DNA of 64,000 bases from Drosophila pseudoobscura. Lineage: Eukaryota; Arthropoda; Insecta; Diptera; Drosophilidae. The stretch covers positions 8,990,001 through 9,054,000 of the forward strand of contig NC_046679.1 in assembly GCF_009870125.1 (NCBI RefSeq). Reading direction: 5' to 3'. The position numbers were made by a program, and so were the translations under genes. Position 1 is the first letter of the stretch. Each line of letters begins with the position of its first letter. Below the pieces are notes generated by a model that was not told the DNA's origin, made no database searches, and saw only the letters and a list, made by a program, of their open reading frames with translations. Of this stretch, positions 25,633-38,400 are shown in pieces.

Positions 25633-25827
25633 CGACTGCAACCAACGATCCAGCAGGCGGACACAGAGATGGGCTGTTCGACCGACAGACTGACAGACGG
25701 ACAGACGGACAGATAGTCATGTAGACATATAGACATATGGGTAACGTTTCGCCATTTAGCTCGATTGCAGTTGCAAACATGCGATTTTGAAGAGGTTCGA
25801 ATTGGCCAAAAGCGACTCCGATAGCAA

Positions 25828-25848
25828 CTGCTGCTGCTGCTGCTGCTG
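25828..25848. repeat. (CTG)7 trinucleotide run
   Basis: Seven perfect CTG units in non-coding DNA. Confidence 0.95.
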
Positions 25849-28800
25849 CGTGCTTGGAGGAGTCGTCTTCTGCCTGTGATTCCATTCGAGTCGAGAGTGT
25901 GGATTAGGGTAGGATCACATTCCCCAATGCTGCTGCTTCTTGGGAATGGAATTTCGAAATTGTGGCAAGAGCAACAGCAGCAATGCAACAGCAAATTCTA
26001 TGTAAATATAGCCATGGTCGCAGCTATGATCGAAAGCAACTCTCAACTTTGTGTGCTGCCAGAGACTTGGCGAGACTTTGTTGATTCTGGCCAAATGTGC
26101 TTTTTTATTGGCCTCGAACAAAATGATTTCGTTTCTGGGGGCCCGTAAAATGCCAGTTACTGCCAGTTACAGCTACCAACGTTTACGGCTTCCACCACTC
26201 CGCCTACCTCCTCAACCTTCTCTGGCAATTTCGCAGTCCTGACAACACCCGCTGTTTTTCGCTGGGAGGCCTCGAAGAACATAGACAGATGACTGGGGAT
26301 TCGGAGGGAAGGCCGTAAAAATGTTGGAAATTAATTAATCTTCACATGCAACTAAATTAACGCATGATTGCTGGCACAGCAGCAGCCTCCAGCCACCAGC
26401 CAACAGTTGCCTCTGGGATCTGGGATCTGCTTCGGGCTCTGGCTTCCAGAGTCCGCATCCGACTCAAGTTCAATGTCTGAGTGGAGTGGAGGCTGAGCTG
26501 CAGGATTTATTGCATTTATCGGCCAATCGAATTGCGTTTGTAGCTTAAGATTTATACATTTTACTTTTCCCCCCATTTCTTTTCCCTTACTTTATTTTTG
26601 GGATACCGAATGCGGAAGTTGTGGATCGTTTGGATGGTTGGTTACTTCTAATTAAACGTCGCGTAGCCTCAATTTATTTGACTCGATTTGTTGGTTTGAC
26701 ATTAATGAACACGGCGTTGACATGCTCTCGCTGCCACGACAACGATACCAACAACGACGACGACGACAACGACAATGGCGACGACAACTGCCACAAGGAA
26801 AGCGATGACACCTCTTTGTGACCACATCGAGATGTCTGCCAATGGGAATCATCAATTAAATTAGTTGGGAGTTGAGGCCCCAGAGTTGTTTTGCAGAACA
26901 TTTGCCAGACCGAAACAGGCAGCTCCATTTGCCATTTCGCGCTTGTCTCTCGCCTCGGTTTCGGGCTGGCTGGCTCTTCTTCTGTCTGGCCCTGATCCGC
27001 TGGGGGTTCATTTGCATTTGGCCAGAAGACCAGAGACGATTCCTGCCACTGCTCGCTCTCTGCCTCATTTAAGTGTTAAAAATGGCAGTTACATGAAACC
27101 CAGCGAGGAGCAGGGCCCCAAAGAGCTGGCAAATGTTCCGTTTACGTTTGTTTCGTGCCTTTTCGTTTGGTGGTTTATGTGTTTTTCCTGCCCCTCGCCC
27201 CCCGGGGTCTCTGGAAATGATTGTAGCTCGAGGTTTGTTGCCTCAGTCTTTTGTTTTAAATATTAAACGGCTCTACAAATCGTTGCCAGCTGTCTGACTG
27301 CCGCTTCAGTCGCTTCTGTTGCCGCTGCTGACTGCAGAAAATTTGTCATTTTTCCCGCGGTTTGGCGGCTCATTAGTCGCACATTTTCGTGGAAGGCGCA
27401 GACGCAGACTCAGGCTCAGGCTCAGACTCAGGCTCAGACAGAAAGCTGCCAGGCGATGACATGCCAGATTACGAGGCCCCCAAAAAACGACACTGTCCCT
27501 CCGCCTTGTTCCCTTCTGCCGCTTCCCTAACCATGTCCGAGATCCCCAAAGCCTCAGAATCGGTTCCACAGTGACCCAAATGTCTGTTGGTTTACGAGTA
27601 TGGCGGCGGCAAGGGTCTGACACTTTCTGTGGCGATTTTAATTAGAAATGAAGAAATAGATACTCGTATTTGCTCGTGGCCTGCAGAAATGCACGAAGCT
27701 CGAATGCCCTATCTAACACTTTAAAGGATTACCGGAAAAGGATTACATGAAGGAGGAAATTCTACAATTATTGAACTCCTGATGAGGCCATTTGTTGGAT
27801 ATGAAACGTAGCTTACTTATTGCTTAAAGAAAAATCTTTTATATTTGAATATATACAATTTTTCAATTGAAATATAATTAACCATTTAAGAAGTACCATG
27901 GACTACCTTGACTCCCCAATTTAATTGAATAAAATAACCCACTCAATGAATGAGCTCTAATCTCAAAAGCGGATACAATAATTCAGAACAGTCCAACCTA
28001 TCCCTATCGTATCCTATCCCTATCCCTAGAACATACAACTTTTATTCTTACTTATTCGAACAATTGTATCTATTCTTATAAGATCATTGATTTCGAGCCC
28101 CTTTCTAAACATGTTCTAATCAAATCGAGTAGCATACCGAATTGTCCTTCATGAATAGGGTATATCCAATCGTCTTTGTGGGGCCATGGATGGAGTGGGG
28201 ATGCGGTCATTCTATCCAAACTCCGGACTCCGACGAACTCGCGTGGTTCGCACGCCTCGTCTCCACTCCACTCCAGTCTATTCGGAGAGCTAATGTGATC
28301 AGCAAATAGTGGATTAGATGGAGCTGGAGCAGGGAGGGGTGGCGGCGGCAGAGGGTTGTGGTGTGGTGTATGCAGTTTGCTCACTTGCCACTTTGCCACT
28401 TACCACTCGAGAGTCAAATTATAATTTCATGGCTTATAAAACTCATATTTGTCTTGCGTTTGATGGAATTTCCATGTACACCCGTACGGGACACCCATGA
28501 GTGTGAGTCTATGAGTGCGAGTGCGAGTGCCAGGGCGACTCCGACTCCGAGTGCGAGTGTGTGGATGGGTTAAACAAAACGTAACTAAAAACATTTCTTC
28601 ACGCTTCTTTGTGTTCCTTCTTTTGTGGAGTCTGTTTTGTTTGTGCGCTTTGTTCGTTTTCTATTTACACGCAGTCCGACGCTGTTCAAACAAATTTTAA
28701 CGCTTAAATGCTAAAAATCTGAAAAACTATGGGGAATATTCGATTCCCAGTGCCCAGTCCCTGTCTGAGCCCCAGTCTGAGTCGCAGCATCCAGCAACCA

Positions 28801-29325
28801 GCATCAGCACCTCGGAACGAAGCGTAAGGAATTCGTAATTAGAAGTAAGACTCCAACTGCTGCAAGTCAGCCACAAATTGCAAATAAAAACAAAAGCCAT
28901 GTTGTTGACTCTGCACAAACAACTCTGACGACTCGTAGAGGCTGGCAGGCAACCCAACCCATCCCCGTTGTTTGTGCAAACAGTTAACACTCAAAGCACT
29001 CGAAAGTAAATGAAATCGATCCCCTCCACGGCCACAAAATGCTCAACTCTAACATCCAGCCCCAAAAACTTCAACGCGAAATGGGCGTTCACAGAAAACA
29101 CAATTAAAATTTAATGACGAAAAGGCGGAAAAATAGTTAAGTGCACTGCTGCACTCTCAGTCCAAGAGACTCGTGTACGACTCATGTCCGAGTCCCCGAG
29201 CCTTTTGGCCAAATAAAAATTGCCTTTTGTTGCCCAAAATTGAAATATGCAATCATAATGGCAGCGACACAAAATGCCGAATTTGGTTTCCCCTAATAAC
29301 CGCAATGTGCAACCCGCATCGAAGC

Positions 29326-29351
29326 CCACATCCACATCCACATCCACATCC
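29326..29351. repeat. (CACATC)n hexamer run
   Basis: Four tandem CACATC units. Confidence 0.9.
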
Positions 29352-32300
29352 TATCGTACATGCCACAGCCTCCATCTGTCCGTTCCACAACTCCTTCCGT
29401 TCGTCCAACTCTTAACGGTTGCACTCCAGCCACTTGCAACAAGTGATGTCCCAGGTTGGGGCATCCCCCTCCCCTCGTTCTCTCTCGCTTGGCAGGCCCT
29501 GCCGGACAGTAAATTCGATTAAACCGCAAATAGGTTTTTGGCCAAGCGGGCGGCCAGGGCGGTCAGCAGGCCAGGCACCACTAGGGAGGCACAGTGGGGC
29601 AAGATTGAATCTATAGGTCTAAAGGAAGATACAAGGAAAGTATCCAACAGTTCAGGGGATCTTCAGTGGAAAGCTACTCCCCTTGAACAATCAATCTCTA
29701 CCAATTGAAGCCTCTGTATATCATTTAGTGGAGTTTTTCCCCAGTCTTCTTCCCTCATGTCCCACTGTGGCTTGAGGGCAACCATTGCGGGCACTGGCGG
29801 CATAATTTATGATTTCATTAAAGCAGCAAATTTAATCGAACTAAGTTGGAAATCAAAACGATCGTTAGCTTCCCAGGCCCAGGCCCAGGCCCAGGGCCCA
29901 TCCCCATACCCACGGCCATCATCATCTCGAGACCCGAGCCAATTTATCGGCTATCGACTATCTATCGACTGACCGAGTAAGTGGCACAATCGTGAGCACT
30001 ATGGACGCTTTTCGATTGAGCAATGATTTGGTTATTGGTGGCATGGGGCACCGTGCGGGCGGGCGTTCAGGTGGAGGCCAAGTTCTATGAACTTCTCAAG
30101 CGAAATGAGTTCGCAGATCGAAAACTACAAGTTGCGGATTATAAAAAAGTTAAGAGCGATTGCAGTGGGCCATAAAATAAGTAAATCGCCGCCCAACTCA
30201 CGTTCCCAAAAAGGAGAGAAAGAGAGAGGGAGCGAGGGAGCGAGAGAGGGGACAAATAGAAATAAAATAAAATTGAAAAGCTTAAAAAATTGAAAAACCA
30301 AGCCAATGGATGCGAATGGAATGGAATGGCTTGGGTATGGCATGGCGGATGGGATGTATGTACGAGTATTTGCAGAAATCGACTCACGGATTTTGTGTTA
30401 CACTTTTGTTGTTAGCAAGTAGCGAATGACTCCCCTCCCTCTCTCTCTCTCTCACTCTCTCGGGATGGAACAGAGTTTCGTGCGGCTAAAGCGAAATATT
30501 TTCGTTGCTTGACGACAGCGCAGCAACGGCAGAAAGCGGCAACAGCGGCGATGATGGCGTCCATGTTGGTTGGCTGGCTTGCCACGGATCCAACCTACCT
30601 ACCACAAAGCCACAACCACAGATACATCCACAACCACAACTGCAGCCAGAGCCACAGCCACAGCCACAGCCATGGCTACTCGTACAACAATCAATAGACA
30701 AACGTTTGGCTTGTTTTTTGGTTTTTCTGTTGCATTGTAAATCAAACGGAACTGAGCGAAAACAAGCGAAACGGTATTGTTTTCCAATTGGCAGGCACGC
30801 TAGGGAGGAGCTCTGCAGCTCCCACAGCACCACCCACCGCACCCAGTCTGCCCCATCCCCATCCCCGGCCCCAGCCTCAGCCCCCTCCTGCTGATGCCTG
30901 GGGCAGATGGCCTCGGGGCGGCAGTTCAAGTTGCCACTGAAGACGATGACAGGCAGTCGGAGTCGCAGAGCTCGACGGGTACAGTGTGTGCTGGCTATAG
31001 GAGACTCCAGGTAGGACCCCAGTGACCTCTCTCCAATCACAACGAGGTCCTCAACTTGGGCGATGCTCACATCACGCCCGTCCACCGATGTTTCCTCAAT
31101 TAACCTTTTTATTTCGGTGACTCGGTTACGTTTCTGTTTCTCCTTTTTTTCCCCATTTTCTTTGGCTTTTTGTGGCTTTTTCTTTGGCTGTCGGGGCGTA
31201 TGCGAATTGTCGCCATTACATGGTTTCGTGTTGTTGTTAACAGAAAAAAAGTTACAAAAATCCAATGGCCAAAACAAGAGTGCAATTTTCGAGGAGAGCC
31301 AGTGAGACGCCAATGGGAAAATGTTTGGTCAAAAGGAGCAGCGGAATGTAACTGAAAGTAATAGAAAGTCGCTCGCAAAATTAAGTATACGCAGCGTGTA
31401 CAGGGTGTGTTAAGGGGTAGTGAGATCTCTACAGGGTAAGACTATTGTTAGGGGTATTAGTATTTAGATGATGAGGAGTACTTATAAGTTCTGTAATATT
31501 TATACCTAATTTGATTATTGGAATATGCATCACAGATGATTGAACAAGGATCAATGGAGATAAATGAAGAAAAATTCCGTAGTTAAAAACTCATAGAACA
31601 ATAGACAATTAAAATATTCTACTCAATGACCAATCATCTGATCAAAAAAAGAACAAGTAAAGAATTATTAAACAGTTCTACATAAATTAAGAAGAATTTC
31701 ATTATCTCTAAAGGATTCAAAAGCCTTCATCAAAACTGTTTTAACATCCAAACTACCCCCAGAAAAAGATTAATCAGTATTTCAATATTTCCCATAAGTT
31801 CTTCCAACAGCTTGAAGCTTTAAAACCAATCGCCAGGAGAGAATTACACACCTTTAATTAAAGAATAAAAAGTGTTTGATCAGAGCCTAATAAGGACCAT
31901 TAATCAAGAACTTTTAGCATTAAAATAATCACCGACAACTTGGGTTTTTTCCTTAATTCCCACAGGTCCCCTCTTATCCACTTAATGTCCATTGGCGCAT
32001 TTACAAATTGAAACCCCACTTCTGTGGCTAATCAGAGCCAAAGACCATTAGGCCCACTGTAGTGGTAGAGTGGCAGTAGGTTGGCAAAAAAGATACTCCC
32101 ATGAGGCATCTAATTAAAACAGCCACCGCCCAGACTCCACCTTGGAGGCAGTTTTAGCTGTTTTTTCCTGATCGTTTTCCCGGACTGCCTGCCTGCCTGC
32201 CGCACAGCGCGTTGCAGGAGCCGTTGCATGGCTGCTACTGCTACTGGTATTTTGGCTAACAAAAAGGCGTTGCAGCCTGGGTTAAGTGAGGTTATGTTAT

Positions 32301-35114
32301 TTGTCAATTTGTTTTTCCTTAAGCAGAAAATGTTTTGGCTGTTTCGGTTTCTGTTGCTGCTGCTGTGCCACTAAAAAGCAACAAGGTTATTAAAGGTTAA
32401 GCCACACAGAGAGGAGTGACTTGCCCCCAAAGACTACACACTTCTTGGGATCCATGGCAGATCTCCCACAGATCATCGTCCAACATCCTACACTAGTGGA
32501 AACATTCGCCCCGTCTCTGCCATAACTTTCAATCAATTTATGCATATATGCATTTTGGCCAACAGAAAACAGAGCCAATCCAAATCCAAATCGAAATCCA
32601 AATCCAAATCGAAATTCAAAATCAAATCAAAACGAGCGAAAAAACATGTAGCACTTGTCAGCGGAGCCGACAGACAATAAAAACCCCGGACAAGCGACAA
32701 TTTTTGTGGAAATGTAATAAACATTCATAAAACATCGCCATCGCCATCGCTGTCGCTGTTTCAGAAAAGATTTACAGATTAACGATTTCCGATATCGAAT
32801 GGCAGATTTTCGGTTTCTTTTCTTTTGACAAGATTTTTATTAATTTAACAATAAAATGTTTATGCAAATCTCTGTTTGTCTCTGTGTGTTTCTTTTTGCT
32901 CGAAATATAATCAAAAGGCAATTATAATGGTGGGGCCCCAACAAAGACCGATCCGAGGGTAAGTTATGGCACTGGCCGATAGCCGACAAGCGGCTAATGA
33001 AATTATAAAACAAATGTCCATCATTATGGACACTAAATGTCATTAGGAATTCAAATTTCAAATTTCCACCTAGCGATTATACATTTTAGAATTTGCCATT
33101 CGCTGCTCCAATGGTTTCCTAATGGTTTGGTGGGGTTTTTGGGGGGCTGGCAGCCGTGGAAATTTATGTGGCAGTTGAAACTCGAAAACAAGCCACAAAT
33201 GTCAGTAAATGGCGTTGGCCAAGTGGGTCGTGAATTATGCCAAACAAGTTGGATCCACCATCTATCGGATCTGGGATCTCCAAGATAGATTAGAAATGCG
33301 CTTCTCATTATCAGCTAGAGCTATAAGGCCAATAAAGTCGGCAACTTAACGGCAGTTTGATGGCCAAGAGTACGACAAACTGTCAAAATGACCAGCAGGC
33401 AGCCCCCAGCACTCCGAAGCTACGAAGCTCATTCTATATTTATTTGCATAAACGGCTGTGTACCCTGTACTGGGAAAAATCAAAGGTATATGGTGTTAGA
33501 AGCTATAGTAAGAATAACAACTCAATGGTGCAGATATAAACGATCCTCAGACAATTAAGAAGAAGTCTTCATATTCAGAATATTATGGATATGCACTTCT
33601 TGTCCTGTACAACAGAAACACAACCACAATCCTCCTTTGCAGTACTCTTTAATATGCTTTAATATCATATTCTAATACATCCTTGCATATGCCAGGTATA
33701 TTTTAGTCGGAATATCGGGCTGTACGAGCTCTTACTAGCTTAATCGAAATATATGAGACATCTAAGACGGTGAGACCTAAGAGCTGCCCGCTCAGATAAT
33801 TCACACCTCATTCGGACGCGTTGCCCCAACCCGTCGCAGCGGGTGGTAGGAGGCAGATGGTAGCCCCTGCCCCTGCCACAGACGCCGCCCCACCCTGACT
33901 CTGCGTGCGGTCTCAAATATCAAAAGCGACAACGATCCGCAGAGAATTTCTCACGCTAATGCCGCACAAATTTTCAATGCAAAATAATTCAAAGCTGACC
34001 AAAAAAAAAACATGAACGACACAACCAGAAAGGCAACAAAATTATTGGTAACAAATAATTTTTGGCGCTTTCTTTATGGCAAATTAGCCGCGGCAATAAA
34101 ATGCCAAAAAAAACATGTGTACGCCAGTGTGTGTGTGTCTGAGCCGGAGCCGGAGTGTGTCCGTCCATGTAAGAGTGTGTAATAAATAAAAATCCAGAGT
34201 GCCATGCAAATGCCACAACAGGCGTACTATGAAGTCCTCCTATGCATAGGAGTCCTCCCTCCACTCCCGTCCCGTATCTCCGCTGCATCCAGGGGGCCAG
34301 GCCACCTCTTCCTCTATCTGGTCTTTCGGACCCGGCCCCGGCCCCGGACCCGTCCGCAACGGCCTCTGGTAGATAGTCTGGAAAATCGTTGTTATTATTT
34401 ATTGCCGCCATTATTTTTATGTTTTTTTCCGAAGTCGTGACTCGACCAGGTCGCGGTCGCCCGTCGGCGTAGCCCCTGCCGCTGGCTAGACAGGCAGCAG
34501 CCCCCAGAAGGTGTGTTTCTGGCCACTGGACAGCGCTTGGAGTGGGCTCCAAGCCGAACGGGGGATCAAACGGGAGGCTTCAGAGAGTCTTCAAGACTGC
34601 TGCTGCTGCTGCTGCTGACCAACTGATGGACGTTTCGAAAGAGCCGAGTTCTTGGAAAGTTTTCAAAAGCGTTAACAATCACAGCCACAGCCAAAGCATT
34701 TTCATCGATTGGTCAGACCACCGGAAGTAGCTGCTTTATATGCCATGCACCACACACCACACCACACACATGTGGCACAGAGGCAATGAAGCAGCTGTTA
34801 GCCTTGTTAGATCAAATGTCTGTCCAAAGTCTCGGATTTGCCCATCCAAAGGTCTTCGGCTTTGTCTTTCATGGGTTGACTAATCGCTGATCCCTCGAAG
34901 ACGCCACAAACTCCCACACACATCTACAAAAACACGAACATGCAACATCAAAGCTCATAAACATGCACGGGCACACTCCATGGAGGTAGGGTGGAGGTTG
35001 CAGGGTGCCCGGTGCCGGGGCTAAGACATCAATCCCTCAACAAGGCACAGACCCGGCTGAATTACGCGTTCGATTTAATCAGCCAGAAGAAATAAGCAGT
35101 CGACTGAAAGATAC

Positions 35115-35137
35115 GCTTACTTATCTAATAAGTAAGC
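35115..35137. repeat. 10-bp-arm hairpin
   Basis: GCTTACTTAT, spacer CTA, ATAAGTAAGC: perfect 10-bp arms in an AT-rich non-coding block. Confidence 0.85.
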
Positions 35138-36480
35138 TTATAGTATATCAAATAACAGATCTCTGAAACGTGGAAACACATCCACAGTTCAGTGAAAGTC
35201 ACAGAAACAGGGCAGATAAATGTATTGTAATATCTCAGTATGTAAGATCCTTTAGAATCCTTTATACATACTTTACAATCTTTAAGATTCACAAAGTCTA
35301 TGTTCTATATGGGACATGTTTTATATGATATGATACATGATCTTTCTAAGCTTTTCATCATAAAAGGATCATACCCTGAGAAATGAACATACCTTAAAGC
35401 CCTTCTTGCAGATGAAAGATTCTGTAAGATTATAGTCTTTATATAAAATATAATAGATAGATCTTGCAATTTCATGATCTCTTTGATATTAACGAATATT
35501 TGAAGTTGATCAAGGCAGTAAGCAGCCAAGATCTTCTACGGATCTCCTTTCCAATTTCTCTATCTGTTTGGAGTTTTGGAAAACTTTAAGGTGATCAACG
35601 GTGGTGATCTACGGATCTTCTAATGAGCTTTCTTCTGAAAGACTCCTTCTTAGAGACGGACAAATCTATTTACGATAAATTATTTATATTATCCTGCTAC
35701 TAATTGTAAGTTACCTAAACAACATCTACTAACCAAAATAATGTTCTGCAACACAAGATCAGCGATCTCTTCGTACTTTTATTACCTCCAAAGAAGACCG
35801 AGCACTTCCAGGCTTCTTAAGTAAATCGTTATACCTGTAAATGTCCACAACTTCATATGAAGATACCAAAACACGCATTTCGACATTTCGATGTTGTTGC
35901 GATACAACAGCAACAACAGCAACAACAACAACAAATAAGAGGTACGACACGTTGTGCGATCAACGTTCGATGACTTCGATTTGCTGGACACGATCGAGAC
36001 AAAGTCGCTTACTTTCGCTTGGTCATGAATATTAAAGACATTAAGTAGGAACAATAACAACCAGCGAACAACTGCAGGAGCAGCAGATCACAGAATGGGG
36101 TGAGGATCGTTCTGGGATCGTTCTGGGATCCGGATCGGAATGGGCATCGAACTGTGTGGACAGAGAGATCTGCACACTGCACTTGATGCGGTTTGGCTTT
36201 GTGTGAGTCTTCCTCCTTTTTTTTCTTTCTTTTTCTTTTTTTTGTGGAAATGTCTGATCATGTCAAAAGCGTCGCAGCCCGTCATACAACAAACAACAAT
36301 GCCTCATACCTCAGGGGCGGCTGGAGGGCGGTTGTTGCAACACCAACAACTAAAAGAACAACTGCAACAACAACAAGCACATCGGGAAGGAAAAAAAAGG
36401 ATTTCGTGTCGTTTTGTCATCGCATGTTCCCTGCCTTCTGGCAAATGAAAACGTGAGCCGGAGTTTCTGTTTGGTCGGTC

Positions 36481-36514
36481 TCCTGCCTCCTGCCTCCTGC
36501 CTCCTGCCTCCTCC
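36481..36514. repeat. (TCCTGCC)n heptamer run
   Basis: Four to five tandem TCCTGCC units. Confidence 0.9.
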
Positions 36515-36662
36515 ACCTAAACCTCCACCTCTGCCTGAATGCTTATAAATATGCATTTCTTGATATTTTTTATATGGCTGCCATATAATTTACCCAAAAC
36601 GAAAACCAATAAACAATGGATCGAGAAACAGAGCCCAAGACAGAGGCAAGCCCAGAGGAGGA

Positions 36663-36686
36663 GAGACGAGACGAGACGAGACGAGA
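36663..36686. repeat. (ACGAG)n pentamer run
   Basis: Four tandem units of ACGAG. Confidence 0.85.
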
Positions 36687-37265
36687 GGGGACTCCCGACC
36701 AAGTGGAGGAAACTGAAGTTGCAATTTTGCTGTCAACAAAACGCCAAACGAAGACGCGCCAATGCCCCGGACAGGCTTTTGCCAGATGCCATCAGATAGT
36801 CGAGAGTTACATCAGGCAAAGATGGGGAGCCGCCGAGATCGATGTGATTTGAACTTTCATCGCCGCCTGACCACCACTCGATGGATCCGAGAGTCAAGTG
36901 TCTGAAGCTCTCGGGGGACTCGGCGGCCATCCATTGGAATGCGAATCGGAATGAAATCAGCTTGGGTTGGTCACCTTTCTATCGCTACATTTAAATCATC
37001 ATAACTCAAATTGCTGTTAACGTTTTACATAAGTACTGCTATCTGGGGCCCCAGCACCGGCACCGGCAACGATCCCAGTCATTAGGCAAAGAAACGCTTT
37101 TTGATTTTGCCTGATTATTAATGATTTCCGTTCGATTTATCACACGATCGATGGTTGTATAGTGCAAGGTCATCAAAGGAACGTGTTGATTACCAGCACA
37201 CAATAATACCAACAATAAATTAATAGGCACAGAGCACCAAACACCAGAAAGAAGGCGAAGGCAAA

Positions 37266-37298
37266 GGTAAGGGTAAGGGTAAGGGCAAGGGCAAGGGA
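37266..37298. repeat. (GGTAAG/GGCAAG)n hexamer run
   Basis: Tandem GGTAAG then GGCAAG units. The hexamer superficially resembles a telomere repeat but is not the insect TTAGG, and Drosophila telomeres are retrotransposon-based. Confidence 0.85.
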
Positions 37299-37617
37299 TA
37301 GACAACCCGCGGCTTTCCTCGGTTCCTCGGTTCCCCATTTCTCTTTTGATGGATTGCGCCGTAGAGACAAGAGGAGCCAACAAATCCGTTTCTCATGTAC
37401 AATGAAATTTGTTTGCTAACAATGTCCGCCAGGCAGTCAGTCAGACAGATAGACAGCCAGCCAGCCAAACGGAACATTTCTCGTTTATTTATAAAAATTT
37501 CGAGGCGTTAAATTGAACCAGCATTCGGGATCAATTTGTGATGATTCATTGCGATTTAATTTCCAATTTTAATGCTTCAAAAATGAACTTATAATCAACA
37601 ATGAGTATTTCTCCATA

Positions 37618-37641
37618 CTCTCTCTCTCTCTCTCTCTCTCC
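37618..37641. repeat. (CT)n microsatellite
   Basis: About twelve CT units. GA/CT runs are potential GAGA-factor sites. Confidence 0.95.
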
Positions 37642-38373
37642 GTGTCTGTCTCTGTAATACTCTCCATTTATCCGGCTTGGATTTCCTACCGAATTTGTCC
37701 ATAATTTATATGTTCCAATTTGGTTACAATGCCACAAAATCGGGCTACAAATATGTAATCCAACACTAATTGGAAGCTCATGAGGCGTCCGGCGATGGGG
37801 TCTTCGCTTCTAATGGCAAATGTTGCAAATGCTGCCCAGACAATGCTGGCTAAAAATGAAACTCGTTAAATATTTATGAGGAGCACGAGCATCGGATCGG
37901 TCCAGCCGGAGACTGGCTTTGGCCCGGCCCGGCCAGATGTGTAGGCCATAATTGTGCACAGATTTTGATTTGGCGTTGCCTGCAGCAGCAGTAAGGCGGC
38001 AGTAAGTGCGATCGGACGACCCAACCCCAGGTGCTGCTACCAGCTACAGCTTCCAGTTGCAGCAGCCCTGACGCGGCCTGCCTTGCCCATGGCCATATAC
38101 TCGTACCACTCGTACACCCAATGCTCCGACTCGCACATAGCTGTAAAAAAAAGAAGGAAAATAAGAGAAGCAAGCCATGCCCGGCCCGACCCAGCCCGGC
38201 CCGGTACGGTCCAAGTGGCGGTGGCCCATAGCTCTCGGCCATGCACGAAGGCGCAACACTTCAGCGTCAGCGTCAGCATCAGCATCAGTCTCTGCCCCGG
38301 CTTTCAGCCGCAGCTTCAGATTCAGTTTTGCTGCACGAGACTGTGGCAGGACCGTGGACCGCGCTGTGGAGCC

Positions 38374-38400
38374 ACAACCTGTTTCGTGGGAACATTACCT
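38374..38400 (-). repeat. 27-bp inverted repeat, right copy
   Basis: On the minus strand this reads exactly as 1148-1174 does on the plus strand. The Su(H) match CGTGGGAA is at 38385-38392 on the plus strand. Confidence 0.9.

Larger units (their letters stand above)
20501..31380. other. Gene-free upstream block B
   Basis: No coding exon is supported. There is a long AT-rich block (about 20770-21300) and further ones at 23800-24170 and 27640-28110. Simple repeats include ATGGT (22871-22908), GACTG (25611-25632), CTG (25828-25848), CTCAGG (27405-27445), CACATC (29326-29351) and GGCCCA (29874-29898). Su(H)-type TTCTCACG at 24864-24871 overlaps a CACGTG E-box. A minus-strand open frame of 275 codons (30486-31313) lacks an ATG at its head and its last third is a CysGly simple repeat; I do not call it a gene. 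Confidence 0.5.

Noticed and set aside
30486..31313. Minus-strand 275-codon open frame
   Set aside because: It has no ATG at its head, no recognisable domain, and a Cys-Gly simple repeat in its last third; composition explains the length.
37266..37298. Telomere-like GGGTAA repeat
   Set aside because: Only a few imperfect hexamers, the wrong unit for insects, and Drosophila telomeres are not made of such repeats.
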